A stretch of DNA of 64,000 nucleotides. It comes from Semisulcospira habei. Its lineage: Eukaryota > Mollusca > Gastropoda > Semisulcospiridae. Made by a program: the position numbers and the translations under genes. The stretch spans positions 162,622,574 through 162,686,573 of the forward strand of contig BTPG01000004.1 in the NCBI GenBank assembly GCA_036245525.1, given 5' to 3'. Below the pieces are notes generated by a model that worked only from the letters and a program-made list of their open reading frames with translations, was not told the origin of the DNA and ran no database searches. Numbering within the stretch: position 1 is the first letter of the stretch; each line of letters starts with the position of its first letter. Shown here in pieces: positions 30,119-40,910 of the stretch.

Positions 30119-31480
30119 TCTATCTATCTATATCCTGTAGTCTTGCCGACCGTTGGGGCACCACTGATGACTTGGCAACCAGCTCCCTCCATTCCTCTCT
30201 GTTCACTGCCATTCTTAGCGTATCATCCAGCCTCAGACCTGTCCACTCTGAGATATTGTCCTCCCATCTTTTCCTCTGTCTTCCTCTCCTTCGTCCTCCT
30301 TGCACAGTGCCTTGCAGGATTGTTTTGGCAAGCCCTGCTGAACACGTGATATGCCCATACCACTTCAGTTTACGTTTTTTCATAATGGCTAATAGGTCTT
30401 CATAGGGCCCGATGGCTTGCCTGATTCTGCTTCCCACTTCCTCGTTCGTGATGTGATCTCTGTATGAAATGCCAAGCAGCATTCGAAAACATCTCATTTC
30501 AGTGGCTTGTATCCTCCTTTCAAGGTCTGCTGTGAGGGTCCATGACTCGCAGGCATACAAGAACACTGAGATGACTAAGGAGCACATCAGTCTGATCTTG
30601 TCCTTCCATATGGTCTTCAATCTTGTCAGTGCTGTTGTTGTCTGCGCAATCCTGGACAGTATTTCTGGTTTTGATCCCTCATCTGTCACAATGGCTCATA
30701 CGTATTTGAATTTATTAACTGTTTCCAGTTTTTGGCTTCCAATCATGACGTCAGTGCCAATGCCACTGGTGTTGTCATCAGTTTGGTCTTCTCTGCACTG
30801 ATTTCCATCCCATACGCAATGGCTGTACTGTCCAGCTTTTCCATCAGCTGAGCTAGCTCCTTCTCTGTTCCTGCAAGGCCATCAATGTCGTCTGCAAAGC
30901 GCAAGTTCGTGATTGTTCTGCCTCCAATACTGACAGTTCCTTCATGATCTTTCAAAGAGTCTGTCATGATTTTTTCCAGGAAGATGTTGAAAAGAGTAGG
31001 TGAGAGCAAGCAGCCTTGTCTGACTCCGACTGTAGTCCTAAACCAGTTTCCTATTTTGCCGTTGAAGCAGACTGCACTAGTGGCCTTGTTGTAAAGGTTT
31101 GCTATGACTTGATTAGGTTGGCATTGATGTTGTATAGCTTCATGGTGGACCAAATGGCTGCATGCCACACCCTGTCAAATGCTTTCTTAAAATCCACAAA
31201 GACATGATAGAGGTCTTGCTGGTGCTGGAGGTACCTCTCACATAGAACTCTCAGGTTGAAGATCTGCTCAGTTGTGTTGCGCCCTGGTCTGAAGCCTGCC
31301 TGTTCCTCAGCTAGGATTTCCTCTGCCTGTGGCTTCAGCCTGTTCAGTAGGATCTTTAACATGACTTTGCTTGGGTGGCATATAAGACTGATCGTGCGAT
31401 AATTCTGGCATTGATTATTATAAATGATTGGGTCCATGGTGTGGGCCAATCCCCTGACTGCCAGATCTTATTGCGGATTC
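30119..31480 (-). mobile_element. RTE-type LINE copy nested in the Penelope element
   Basis: TTCAACAGCTA occurs on both sides (30108-30118 and 31481-31491). The minus-strand coding has NYRTISLICHPSKVMLKILL, EQAGFRPGRNTTEQ, VFVDFKKAFDRVWH (palm A), TVGVRQGCLLSPTLFN (palm B), LRFADDIDGLAG (catalytic FADD) and the RRRGRQRKRWEDN C-terminal end, with frameshifts near 31110 and 30745. The 3' end is a short GATA run. It is the same family as 23490-24440 and retains catalytic residues, but the endonuclease is missing because of 5' truncation. Confidence 0.9.
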
Positions 31481-31491
31481 TTCAACAGCTA

Positions 31492-33176
31492 ATCTACTCA
31501 TAAAAAGCCGCCTAAACAACCTAACTTTTACCTTCTCCCCAAAATTCACAAACTCAACAACCCCGGCAGCCCCATAGTGTCAGCTTGCAGCTGTCCCACA
31601 GAACACATCACCGAATACCTGGACGTCATCTTTTTCAACCCTTTGTCCAGTCTCTGCCTACCTACATTAAAGACACCAACCATGCTCTAGAGATCATAGA
31701 CCAAGTCAACCAGAAACAACTTTTCAAACCTGAACTGTTATTTTCCCTTTATGTTACTTCATTATGCACTGTCGTACCACACAATGATGGCCTCGATGCA
31801 CTTGCATACTTCCTCAACTAAAGAAGTCACAACCGACCACCTACTCATACACTTCTACGTCTGGCTGAATTAGTTTCCTCTCTCAACAGTTTCACCTTTG
31901 ATGGCGTCACCTTCGCTCAGTGCAGTGGCGTAGTGATGGGCACGAAAATGGGACCTAGCTATGCTTGCCTCTTTATGGGATTCCTTGAGTAACAAATACT
32001 TCAGAAATACACCGGGCCTGTCCCTGAGATGTATAAACACTACATCGATGACGGAATAGAAGCTACAAACATGACACAAGCTGAACTTTTAGACTTCATT
32101 CACTTCGTGCAGAACTTCCACCCATCAGTCAAGTTTACATACAATATCTCAGCTACTTCAGTCGACTTTCTGGACATGAACATTCGTATTGACTTCGGAA
32201 TGTTGAAAACTTCAATACATTACAAAAAACCGACTCGCATTCCTACCTCGACTACCGCTTTTCGCATAACCCCAAAACTAAGAACAGCATCCCATATTCC
32301 CAGTTTCTTCAGCTGAAAAGAATCCGTTCCCGAAGAATCAGACTTTGATGTTAAATCCAAAGCTCAAATGGCTGGATTTTTCATCGACAGACGTTACCCA
32401 CATACTGTTGTTGAAGGATCGCTCCAAAAGGTACAAAATCTTAGTCACGAGAAAACACTGCAGACTAAACCCACAGCAGATATAGTGACAAGCCTATCGT
32501 CACCATGATCATAACACCTGGATAACATTTACCTGTTGACATAACACACATTTTACCTGTTGACATAACACACATCCCCACACCAATCCGGTTCATAAAA
32601 TACTTCTGTCCAACTGGGGTCTTTTGTCATCCAGCAAAGAGTCCGCCGATATCTTTTCAGAACCTCTGTTGATGGCTTCAGTACAGGAGGGACATTAATT
32701 TACGGGACATGCTTGTTCGCTCTGCTCTGAAGCCTCGTCATATCACCAGACCCTCAGGCTCCACACTTTGCAATGTTTTTAATTGCAAGACGTGTCCTTT
32801 TTGACCTTTATTTGCCTTTCCACTGTGGTGAATGGTCCACGTTACAAATTCAACATAGACAGATACTTCACATGTCGAACTACCAACGTGATGTATGTCA
32901 TCTCCTGTGTGAAATGCGACCAACTATATATTGGAGAGACAGAAAGAACCATCAACGACCGTTTCAAAAAGTATCTCCACTGAGTTGGTCAAATACCAAT
33001 ACAACAGACCGGTCGCACGACATTTCAACCAGGCCGACCACTCAGTCTCGGACATTCGGGTTGAAGGCCTCTGGCTTATGCAGTCCAGCAATATCTGGGC
33101 CAGGAAAGACCGAGAAAAATTTCTGATTAATAAACTGGGCGCTGTGGCACCACTCGGGATGAATATAAAAGATTAA
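31492..33176 (+). pseudogene. Penelope-like RT plus GIY-YIG endonuclease, frameshifted
   Basis: The translation across several frame changes gives [23 protein letters not shown] RT entry, an LFKPELLFSLYVTSL block, SGVVMGTKMGPSYACLFMGF and the catalytic YIDDG (about 32042). The C-terminal endonuclease includes YVISCVKCDQLYIGETERT, the GIY-YIG signature with the Cys pair typical of Penelope elements, followed by ARHFNQADHS. Penelope proteins copy RNA at exposed chromosome ends or nicks. At least four frameshifts and stops (for example near 31690, 31992 and 32983) make this copy inactive. About 75 bases of inverted host minisatellite are embedded at 32505-32580. Confidence 0.8.
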
Positions 33177-34148
33177 CATTTTTTTACCTTACCCGTGACA
33201 TTCTAATCTGCTAACCTTTACCTTACTGTGTCGCTTCTGTTTGAGTACGCTTACATTCCTTCTCCTTGTTCTTACTGTCCTCTCCCCCCCCCCCCCCCTT
33301 TCCTAATGTAGACAGTTTTAGGCAGGCCTATTTGGATGCCTTTAGGTAGTATCTTTTACCCTGTCTCCTACCCTCCCTCCCCCTTTGTCCCTCGTTTTCT
33401 TCTCTCACTTGTTGCTGTCAGGACGTTAAGCAATGTACAACCAACCATCCTTACACCTTCCCCCACCCACCCACTTCCCCCACCACCTTCTCTCTCCCCC
33501 CCCCCTCCCGCTCCCTCCCTTACCGTTTTTTTTTTTGTTGTTGTTGTTGCCATTTTTGGGTTACCCTTGAAGACGGTTTCACAACTACCTACTCTCCACT
33601 TCTACCGATAATCTTTTACTGAAATTGAAAATTTGCTTTGATTCAATGAATTATTACTTCTTGTGTACCGTGCTAGATGCTGGTTTTATTTTTCACGGGG
33701 CCCTCCCGTTTTTCCTCGAGGTAGTCCTCAACTTGAAGGTGATATAAAGTTTGCGTTCGGATTGGTGTTTAGCAGGCTTTGTGTATTAGACACTCGGCCT
33801 ACTTCGTGCCCAAGGGTAATCCCTGTTCGTTCTCTATCTCTCTCTCTTTCTGGCCTCACGCACACGCATTCAGTTTTGCTTGCGCATGCGTGCGCTTACA
33901 CACACTCTTGTATCTTGTGTTCAGTTTCTCTCCGAGTCTTACGAGTTTTTTTGTTATTTTTATTTTATTTTTTTAACGCACTTTTGTTTTTCTTTTATTT
34001 TATGTCACATCCTTCCGTTGCCACATTCCTTCTGCGATTGAAATGACCGATTTGTTTATTTTGAAAAAGGGTATTCACCCGAAATATTAATAAATTGTGT
34101 TGTAACTGTCTTTCTAAGCGTGTTTCTTTCTCCATTGGGTACTTCTTT
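33177..34148 (+). other. 3' region of the Penelope element
   Basis: Non-coding, with C-rich tracts (33285-33300, 33450-33520) and a T-rich tract (33940-34000). TGACGTTAAG-type sequence near 33422 (GTTAAGCAATGTACAACCAA) resembles the 3' end of the 377-bp insert at 56014-56390, so a short piece of that retroelement may be included. The last 200 bases match the inverted segment at 29830-30060. Confidence 0.6.
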
Positions 34149-34330
34149 GATGTGTGTTACATCACTAGGTATCCATGTGTTATGATGAGATGTGTTATGT
34201 CACCAAATATCCAGGTGTTCTGATTAGCTGTGCGTTATGTCACCAGGTATCCATGTGTTGTGATGATCTGTGTTTGAGCTATGCATTGTCACCAGGTATC
34301 CAGGTGTTTTGATCAGCTGTGTGTTGCTGC
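34149..34330. repeat. minisatellite block abutting the splice acceptor
   Basis: Units like GGTATCCAGGTGTTCTGATT and GTGTGTTATGTCACCA repeat up to the TGCTGCAG acceptor of the next exon. Confidence 0.8.
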
Positions 34331-34332
34331 AG

Positions 34333-34503
34333 GTATCCAGGTGGTGGTGCAGTTGTTCCAGAAGCCACCCACCCGTCTGGCGGAGGCTGTGTCTGTGGCC
34401 TTCACCCCTCAACCCAGGGACCAGACGTCATGGTGGCTGTCTAAACTCTCTTCACGCATCAATCCCATGGACGTCATGCTCAACGGAAGCCAGTATCTTC
34501 ACG
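34333..34503 (+). CDS. DUF5054-type host gene, second-last exon
   Basis: The acceptor TGCTGCAG and donor GTCAGT bound 171 bases: two bases completing a Gly codon, 56 codons and one base. The protein reads IQVVVQLFQKPPTRLAEAVS…, SWWLSKLSSRINPMDVMLNG and SQYLH. The pattern of a Pro-Glu-Ala run, a tryptophan-rich strand, an INPMDV block and an NGSQ-LH turn is the one I know from DUF5054 proteins (glycoside-hydrolase-38-like, in plants, fungi, bacteria and some invertebrates). The biochemical role is not established for that family. The phase matches both neighbouring exons, which strongly supports a real spliced gene. Confidence 0.82.
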
Positions 34504-35131
34504 GTCAGTTGTAATAATAACATGGTCATAATATTACTGCTTTAAAGAATCAATTGCACGTCAAATTCCACCGTCAGAGTGAACAGTGATCAAGTCTAAA
34601 TGGCAAAAGATATAATTTATATAATAGCCCTCTGAAATTACACTCTACCATAGAAATGAACAGAGGCACAATAAATGGAAAAAAATAAATTTATCGTTTT
34701 CCTTTTAGCTCCATACCTGGTGCAAAAAGATTGCAAGTGGAGGGCCAAAGCCTTTGCACTTGAAGGCGTTTTGTACTCTCTTAACAAACAAATCTTTCAG
34801 CAGAGATTTTTTTTTCTCTTAAATCATAAAAATAGTTCACAAACCTTACAGAAAAGGAAAGCATGCACTCTATACAACGCTGACGACTCGCGGTTTCACT
34901 GGCGTGGCTAACCATGAAAGAAACCAGAGTACAGAGTGAGAAAGAGATGGAGAATGGTTGTCTGGTTTTATCTGGTCTCTTTCATTCTCTCTACAACTGC
35001 ACAGTCATACATTTTGTGTGTCCTCAGGCTGACATCAGCCCTTTACTGACATCAGTCCCAGGACCTTCTGTAGCGCAATGTAGCATGTATGAGTGATGCC
35101 TTTTGTTGATCATCATTGCTCCTTTTTGCAG
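34504..35131 (+). other. intron of the DUF5054-type gene
   Basis: A 628-base intron between a GTCAGT donor and a CCTTTTTGCAG acceptor. No repeat was recognised. Confidence 0.75.
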
Positions 35132-35394
35132 TCATCAATGAGGGTGTGTACTTCCTGGACCAAGCTGGGCGAGGTCTGGAGATTCTGAGTCCTGATGTCG
35201 GACTGGTCACCTTGGGTACCCCCTCCCATCCGCCGTCTGTCTACCCAGTGCCCCTCACCCCTCTAGCTGAGCCCATCACCACTGCCGCCTTCAACATCTA
35301 CAACAACCTGTGGAACACTAATTACATCTACTATTACCCATTCTTCAAGGAAGATGAAAACTTTAAGGCGCGCTTCACTATCAACTTTAAATGA
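35132..35394 (+). CDS. DUF5054-type host gene, terminal exon with stop
   Basis: The exon opens after CCTTTTTGCAG in the phase left by the previous exon and ends with TGA at 35392-35394. It encodes VINEGVYFLDQAGRGLEILS, a DVGLVTLGTPSHPPSVYP segment and the end NIYNNLWNTNYIYYYPF followed by FKARFTINFK. The NNLWNTNY near-terminal motif and the final strand ending in a basic residue match the C-terminal end of DUF5054 proteins as I remember them. No polyadenylation signal stands out; an ATTAAA lies near 35624. The full protein should have a GH38-like N-terminal domain outside the window. Confidence 0.82.
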
Positions 35395-36100
35395 CTTAGT
35401 TGTACTTCTGTTTTTTGGTTTTATTCTGCCCTCACAAAGTAAAGCAAGAGATTGACCATGCTGGTGCTTGATTAGCCAACTAATCTGGCACTACTCGTGA
35501 ACCTTTATATTTGTACACACTTCTCTTTTTGTTATGATTGTAATGCATTCTGCTGTGAGTACAGCCAAAGATTTATGGACCATGGTAGTTAAAGAATATT
35601 GCCCGATTGCTTGGCACCTGAAAATTAAACTGTAAAACCCTAGGACACAATCTGACAGGATGTGGATCAACCATATTTCAAGGGTAGTGTCAGAATAGCT
35701 TGGTACCAAAAGGGGGGGGGGGGGGGTAGATTTCTGCGAACAAATTTTTTTACCAGGCTGAAAAATCTGGCAGTAAATATTCGTTTTGGTCAACAAAATC
35801 ACTTGTCTGTGTTTGTCCACTTCTTTTGGAAGACCCTGTGTCATATTTTATCCCATTATCGCCAAGTTTTCCTGTGATCTTTACTCATCCTTTCTGCATG
35901 GTAAATACCCGAGCACAATTTGTGTGGCCCGTGTGTGAGATGTCATCAAAAGTTTTTTCTCGTGTTCCATGACTGTGCCGAACATTTGGGGAGTTTTTGG
36001 AACCTGTCACTCGGACCAGGGCCACACTGGACATAAATTCAGGCACAACACTGCGGCTGAACGCAGTACAGGATTGTTGACATCACAGTAGAACTCGAAA
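35395..36100. other. 3' flank with two worn family A hairpins
   Basis: Worn arms lie at about 35447-35505 (GAGATTGACCATG, CTAATCTGGCACTAC) and about 35655-35715 (GTGGATCAACCATATTTCAA), the latter running into a G tract. Some of this is probably 3' UTR. Confidence 0.55.
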
Positions 36101-36560
36101 AAGAATTGTTGACGACGCTGTAGCACTTCATGTTATGGAGGCCTTTTCAGGGTGAAACAAGATGAGGATTGCATCTCAAAGCCTACCGTGTTGTTTGGAG
36201 CTCACATGCGTTTATCTTTTAGGAACATTCAGAGTTGTTCATATTTTCAGGTTTATTATGCTGATCCATTTTCCTCCTCTCTAAAGCAACCTTTGATCAA
36301 CACGTGCGTCGGCGCACAGAAATAAAGATGGACACATGGTGCTTCCCGCCATTAGTATACTCTGTGGGCTCGTGTAGCGACAGGAATACATATCCTTCTA
36401 ACCCACCCTCTGATCCACACACACTGGCACACAGAAATAAAGACGGACACACAGCGATTCTCGCCATTCATAAGCTCTGTAGTCTGGCATAGTGATAGCT
36501 AATAATAGCACGAGCAGCGAAATGATGTCGCTGCAAGCTTCACGTCATGGTATCATTAGT
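36100..36560 (-). repeat. dispersed repeat C, inverted copy
   Basis: This is the reverse complement of the repeat at 59665-60010, with shared blocks TTTGGAGCTCACATGCG, CATTCAGAGTTGTTCATA and GATCCATTTTCCTCCTCTCT. No coding capacity. Confidence 0.75.
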
Positions 36561-36649
36561 CCCATGACGCCGTGTTCATAGCGACGACTCGATGTTATAC
36601 GTCGCTCATTGCAGTACTAACATTTGAGGTATTAGAGCATCAGACTTTG

Positions 36650-37010
36650 CAATTTTCTTGCCGATTTTCACACCTAGGGCTTACAGATCACAATTGGACC
36701 TAATCCTGCCCCAGAGCTGGGACAAACGGCAGGCATATGCAAATACTATTTATGAAAAATCATGCGGGTATTAATGAGAAGAGTTTTTTCGTAAAAGAAA
36801 AATTAAAGTTATGTTAGCTGTTTTACAAATGACTCTGAAAAAGTGGTGCTGAAAATTGTCTGATTTTCACACCTAGGGCATACAGGTCACAATTGACCTA
36901 ATCGTACCCAACAGCTGACACAAACTGTAGGCTTGTGTAAATATCATATATGAAAAATCATGCGATTATTAATGAGAAGATTGTTTTTTTCGCAAAAAAA
37001 AAAAGATTCA
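36650..37010. repeat. two tandem copies of a 197-bp unit
   Basis: GATTTTCACACCTAGGGC starts each copy (about 36663 and 36860) and GAAAAATCATGCG recurs in both. Identity is roughly 80 percent. Confidence 0.8.
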
Positions 37011-37379
37011 ATTGTTTTAAGATTAATCCCAAATAATTTGTGAAATGAATCCCCAAAAACACGAAAATATATATACATATTTTTTAAATTTCATTATCAC
37101 TTAAAATGTTATAGAGGTACAATGCTGGTTAACAAACCCATTCAGTATCTCCCTTTTATCTAGCTACATGCAAAATATCTAGTAAAAATAAGAAAAATTA
37201 CAGACTCCAGTAGGGATCAACCAGTTTTTGTGAAACGGCCATTTTCTCGTCGGAGCATCTTGATCAAAATTTTAAAAAAAAAACTGCCTTAAGATTATTC
37301 TTTTAGGGACAATATCATACAATTTTAAGCTTGTCCATCCTAAAACACGGGCTATAGTCACTGTCACACACATATACGG

Positions 37380-37560
37380 CGCTTTGGCGCCAAAAAGACG
37401 TTTTCTAGCAAGGTTTGTGTAGCTAGGCGTGATGTCGTTTTCATCTTTTTACTTCTTTGCCAGAATTTCTGCCGCGCATGCCAAAAACGCCATGCATGCT
37501 CCGGAATGCGCTCCATCCAGCCCCATTTCAAAGTAAATATGGTAGACAAAAAAAAAAAAA
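37380..37560 (-). repeat. dispersed repeat D (GAGCGC…GGCGCC type), inverted copy
   Basis: The reverse complement matches 51298-51480, sharing GGGGCTGG(A/T)TGGAGCGC, GTCACGTCTAGCTAC-like and CAAAGAAGTAA blocks. Probably a MITE. Confidence 0.6.
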
Positions 37561-38046
37561 AAAAAAAAAGCAAAAAGCTTGTCGTCTCTGTCCGAGTCAA
37601 ACCAGCATGACCTGAAACTTGGATCATACGGCTGTGAGATAAATACATTAAACCATGGCTGCTGCTAATTTACAAGCCTATACTTACTTTTGACACAGTT
37701 CCGACTCCTCGGCAGAGACTCGGAGCCAGAACTTCTGTCATAAACAAGTCGGCTTGTAAATGGTCACTACGCATAGTTTAACATATACTGAATTTTATTT
37801 TACATGTACTTTCGTGGATCGCCCCCCCCCCCCCCCCAATTTCTTTCCATACGTTAGGTTAGAACACTTAAAGACTGCCTTATTTCAGTGACCTGTTGGA
37901 AGGTCAAGGTCACAAATTATGTGGATCCATCATCCATATGTGTTCACACCCCTATCCATGTTGCAAAATGTGTTCACACCCTTTAAACCAACATTCATTA
38001 CATGATCTGGGATGGTTTTTACGATGAAATACCTGCATCTGTACGC
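37561..38046. other. gene-free stretch
   Basis: A poly-C tract lies at about 37821-37838. An AAGGTCAAGGTCACAAA motif near 37902 is shared with 40262 and 40417. No gene. Confidence 0.5.
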
Positions 38047-38059
38047 TTTGTGCAACCCT

Positions 38060-38820
38060 CATCATCATCAGTCCCTTGCCCGAACTGGGCGTTGGGGGGG
38101 ACTGAAAGGCAGCAGCAACAGACAGTGCTCTCCACTGAGTTCTATTTTGGGCGGTGGCAAGCAAGTCTGGCATCTCGAGTTCGGTCCATTCTTTTATGTT
38201 TGCGACCCAACTCTTTCTCTGACGACCTCGCCGACGACTTCCTTCGAGAGTGCCTTGGAGGATAGTCTTGGACAAGGTGTTGTGTCGGGTCACGTGGCCA
38301 AACCAAGCAAGCTTGCGCCGTTTCACGGTTGCCAGAAGGGGTTCATGTGGGCCCACCAGGGAAGTGACGATGCTCCGTACATATTCGTTGGTCTTGTGCT
38401 CGCGGTACGAGATGCGGAGCAACTTCCTCAGGCACTTGTTCTCAAAGGCCTGGATTTTCTTTTCTGAGTCTGCAAGCAGTGTCCAAGTCTCACAGCCGTA
38501 GAGTAGAATAGACACTATGAGGGACTTGTAAAGCCTGTACTTGATGGTGAATCTGATGGAGTTACTTCGCCATATCCTGTCCAGCCTGGCCATTGCGGAT
38601 GTTGCTGTACCTATCCTGATACGGATCTCTGCTATGCAACTACCGTCTTTGGACAGGGTGGCTCCCAAGTACTTGAAGCTATTGACCTCTTCTAGCTTCT
38701 GGCCGTTCATGTGAATGTTGCTGCTGCTGTCGCTTGTGGTGTTGATCATCACTTTGCTTTTATCCGTACTGATCTCCATGCCAAAAGACCCTGCGCTACT
38801 TGAAAGTTTGTCTGTCAGGT
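38060..38820 (-). mobile_element. 5'-truncated RTE-like LINE copy with 13-bp target duplication
   Basis: TTTGTGCAACCCT flanks the copy (38047-38059 and 38821-38833). The minus-strand frame reads AQNLTDKLSSSAGSFGMEIS, YLGATLSKDGSCIAEIRI, LLYGCETWTLLADSEKK and WFGHVTRHNTLSKTILQGTL to the C-terminal end, and the 3' tail is a short ATG repeat. It is nearly identical to the copy at 54466-55252, so the family moved recently. Confidence 0.93.
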
Positions 38821-38833
38821 TTTGTGCAACCCT

Positions 38834-39356
38834 AACTAACTCTAAAACGAGATTCCAAAATAACCCAGAACACAGCACATTTACTAGGGACAATGGCATG
38901 AAAATGACGGACTGAACATTTTGGGTTTCTTCTGCCAGTCGCTATACATTGCTGTCACACACTCGCCAAAAATAGATCAGTATCAACCACACAAACAAGT
39001 GCCGATAATCCAGCATTTAATTTAGTTCACGATTTCTCAGTCAAGAACAATATTGTGCTGTCTATACACAACATGACAATTCACCACAAAATACATAGCT
39101 AGCAGTCCACCTTTTACACAGTACAACAAAGTGTGATCATAACCGCTTACTATACTATACACCATAAATTGGGGGCATGTGAACAAAAGCACACAATGTC
39201 TGAAATGCCTACATACCTCAGTTTTGGTACTAACTTCTGGTTCCTAAAGCTTAATATTGCTAACTAAAAGGATGTAATTTGGGTGAATTTTTCAAAATGG
39301 GATAAGCAGATTTCACACAGTCACAGTTGAATACAAATGTTTGGGTCTGAATAATG
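38834..39356. other. gene-free stretch
   Basis: No recognised gene or repeat. Confidence 0.5.
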
Positions 39357-39442
39357 GTAAGCCACTTGACCCCAAGGCCGCATTTCCCATTTTTGAGGCG
39401 TCACCTAACGACTTTGTACCAGCTGAAGGAGATGGATCAACC

Positions 39443-39713
39443 TTAACCCTTTTAGCCCAAACACTCTACAGCAGGAGGTTGATTGACCATGATAAATCAA
39501 GGGTAGTGCCAGATTTGCTTGGTGCCTGAAGGCATCAAGCTAATCTGGCACTTCCCTTGAATTATCATGGTTAATCCACCAACTGGTACATAGTCATTAA
39601 ATAACACTTCCAAAATTTGGGAAATGCAGTTAGTTATTTGGGTTTGACGCCAAGCAGGTGACCAAGGCCATCCCACGGCGGTGGGAAACGCACCGTGAGG
39701 CTAAAAGGGTTAA
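39443..39713. mobile_element. inner family A MITE (with its TTAA duplications)
   Basis: TTAACCCTTTTAGCCC starts it at 39443 and GGCTAAAAGGGTTAA ends it at 39713. The hairpin core is about 39500-39566. It contains a 54-base LINE 3' end insertion. Confidence 0.9.
39629..39682 (-). mobile_element. 54-bp remnant insertion of an I-type LINE 3' end
   Basis: The sequence GTTAGTTATTTGGGTTTGAC matches the 3' end of the LINE at 52512. GGGAAATGCA and GGGAAACGCA (39619-39628, 39683-39692) form a 10-bp target duplication with one substitution. It is an extreme 5' truncation. Confidence 0.8.
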
Positions 39714-39818
39714 TAATTCAAGGGTAGCGCCAGATTAGCTTGGCGCCATGGAACTATTCTTGAATTATAATGGTCGATCCATCTCCTGCTGTCATGCGTC
39801 GGGGGCTAAATGGGATAA

Positions 39819-40910
39819 AGTGCGAGGATGGGGATTTTCCTATACATGTACTCTCTGATGACTCCAAACGACACGTCCTATTCCCCTCATCATTACACTA
39901 CGGTACCCTAGGACTAGTCTCCACTTGTTCCCTTAGCAGGGCGCAAATGTCACTTTCAGCGATGCCATCACAGAAGACACGGTTGTCATACTGCTGTGGA
40001 ATCATTATTGACCAGCGACTGAAAGCGCAGGTGACCTGTGCATCTGAAATTAAGGCTGCACATCAATTTTTGCCTCACATGCGATAACAAAAGTGAGTAT
40101 GTTCTGAGCCAGTGGTCGTCGTGTGTCCGCCCACTGTTGAGCATGGTCAACTTTAACATTGGCACTTTCTCGGAGACTATTCAAGCCAGTCTTCAAACTT
40201 GGCCCACGAATACTTTGTGGCAAGACCTTTATAAATATACCAATTTCAGTGACCTCTCTCAAAGGTCAAGGTCACAGGGATCAGGAATTTGTCTAAATTA
40301 GCCATATTTTGACAAAATTGATCTTTTCTCAATATCATTCACAACTTCATACCCAAACTTGGTACAAAGATGGCAATACTTCTCTATGCATACTGATTTG
40401 GTTGACCTGTAAGAAAGGTCAAGGTCACAAAAATCAGATTCATTATGTGGGTCAGTCATGCACGTGAGCCTTAAGGGTTTTGCCATTCTGGTTTGCGATC
40501 TTGTGCTGCAATTTCTGTGCATGTACGCATTTATGGGCATGCGTTAAACACCAGTAGTGTTTCCAGATTGTTTGCTGGTACAGAACCAACACCCGTGAAG
40601 TGGTCAACTAAACTATCAATCAAACAAGTTGTGACTTTCTAAACTTGACGCCTTAATTTTTGGTGTGTAGTATAGTAACCCCTGTGCACAAAGGGTCCTT
40701 GGGCAGATGTCGGCCACCGTTGTGCACATGTCAACCTGTTGATGTCGGCCCAATGTCCTTCTGCACACTGGGGACACAAGTTTACATGACATGTACAATG
40801 AACCACTGAACAAGTTGATTCAGACTAACACGTTCAACAGCATCAACACATAGAACCCTACAATCTTGGTTAACAAATATGAAAATTGTCATCTAAAGAC
40901 TACGAAACAG
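39819..40910. other. gene-free stretch
   Basis: Two AAGGTCAAGGTCAC motifs (about 40262 and 40417) are the only recurring items. No gene was recognised. Confidence 0.5.

Larger units (their letters stand above)
29797..34148 (+). mobile_element. Penelope-like element with inverted 3' segment at its 5' side
   Basis: The sense part (31492-34148) carries RT and a GIY-YIG endonuclease. The left part (about 29830-30060) is the reverse complement of the element's own 3' end (33940-34140); shared blocks include AATATTAATAAATTGTG and GTGTTTCTTTCTCCATTGGG. GATGTGTGTTAC lies on both sides (29785-29796 and 34149-34160) as a probable 12-bp target duplication. Inverted or partial terminal copies are characteristic of Penelope elements. 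An RTE LINE is nested at 30119-31480. Confidence 0.8.
21794..34332 (+). other. 12.5-kb intron of the DUF5054-type gene
   Basis: The intron holds family A MITE, a 111-bp foldback, RTE LINEs, a DIRS copy, a Penelope element and blocks of a minisatellite. Its GTGTGT donor and CTGCAG acceptor are canonical, and phase 1 is kept across it. Confidence 0.75.
39357..39818. mobile_element. outer family A MITE split by an inner MITE
   Basis: The left half (39357-39446) has GGCCGCATTTCCCATTTTTG and ends GATGGATCAACC. The right half (39710-39818) resumes TAATTCAAGGGTAGCGCC and ends GGGGGCTAAATGGG. The inner copy sits between two TTAA sites. Confidence 0.85.

Noticed and set aside
32890..33176. GIY-YIG endonuclease as a homing endonuclease or host nuclease
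   Set aside because: It follows an RT with YIDDG in the order of Penelope-like elements.
35116..35394. Standalone ORF starting at the ATG-like site 35116
   Set aside because: The splice acceptor at 35130-35131 and phase agreement with 34333-34503 show it is a terminal exon, not a separate gene.
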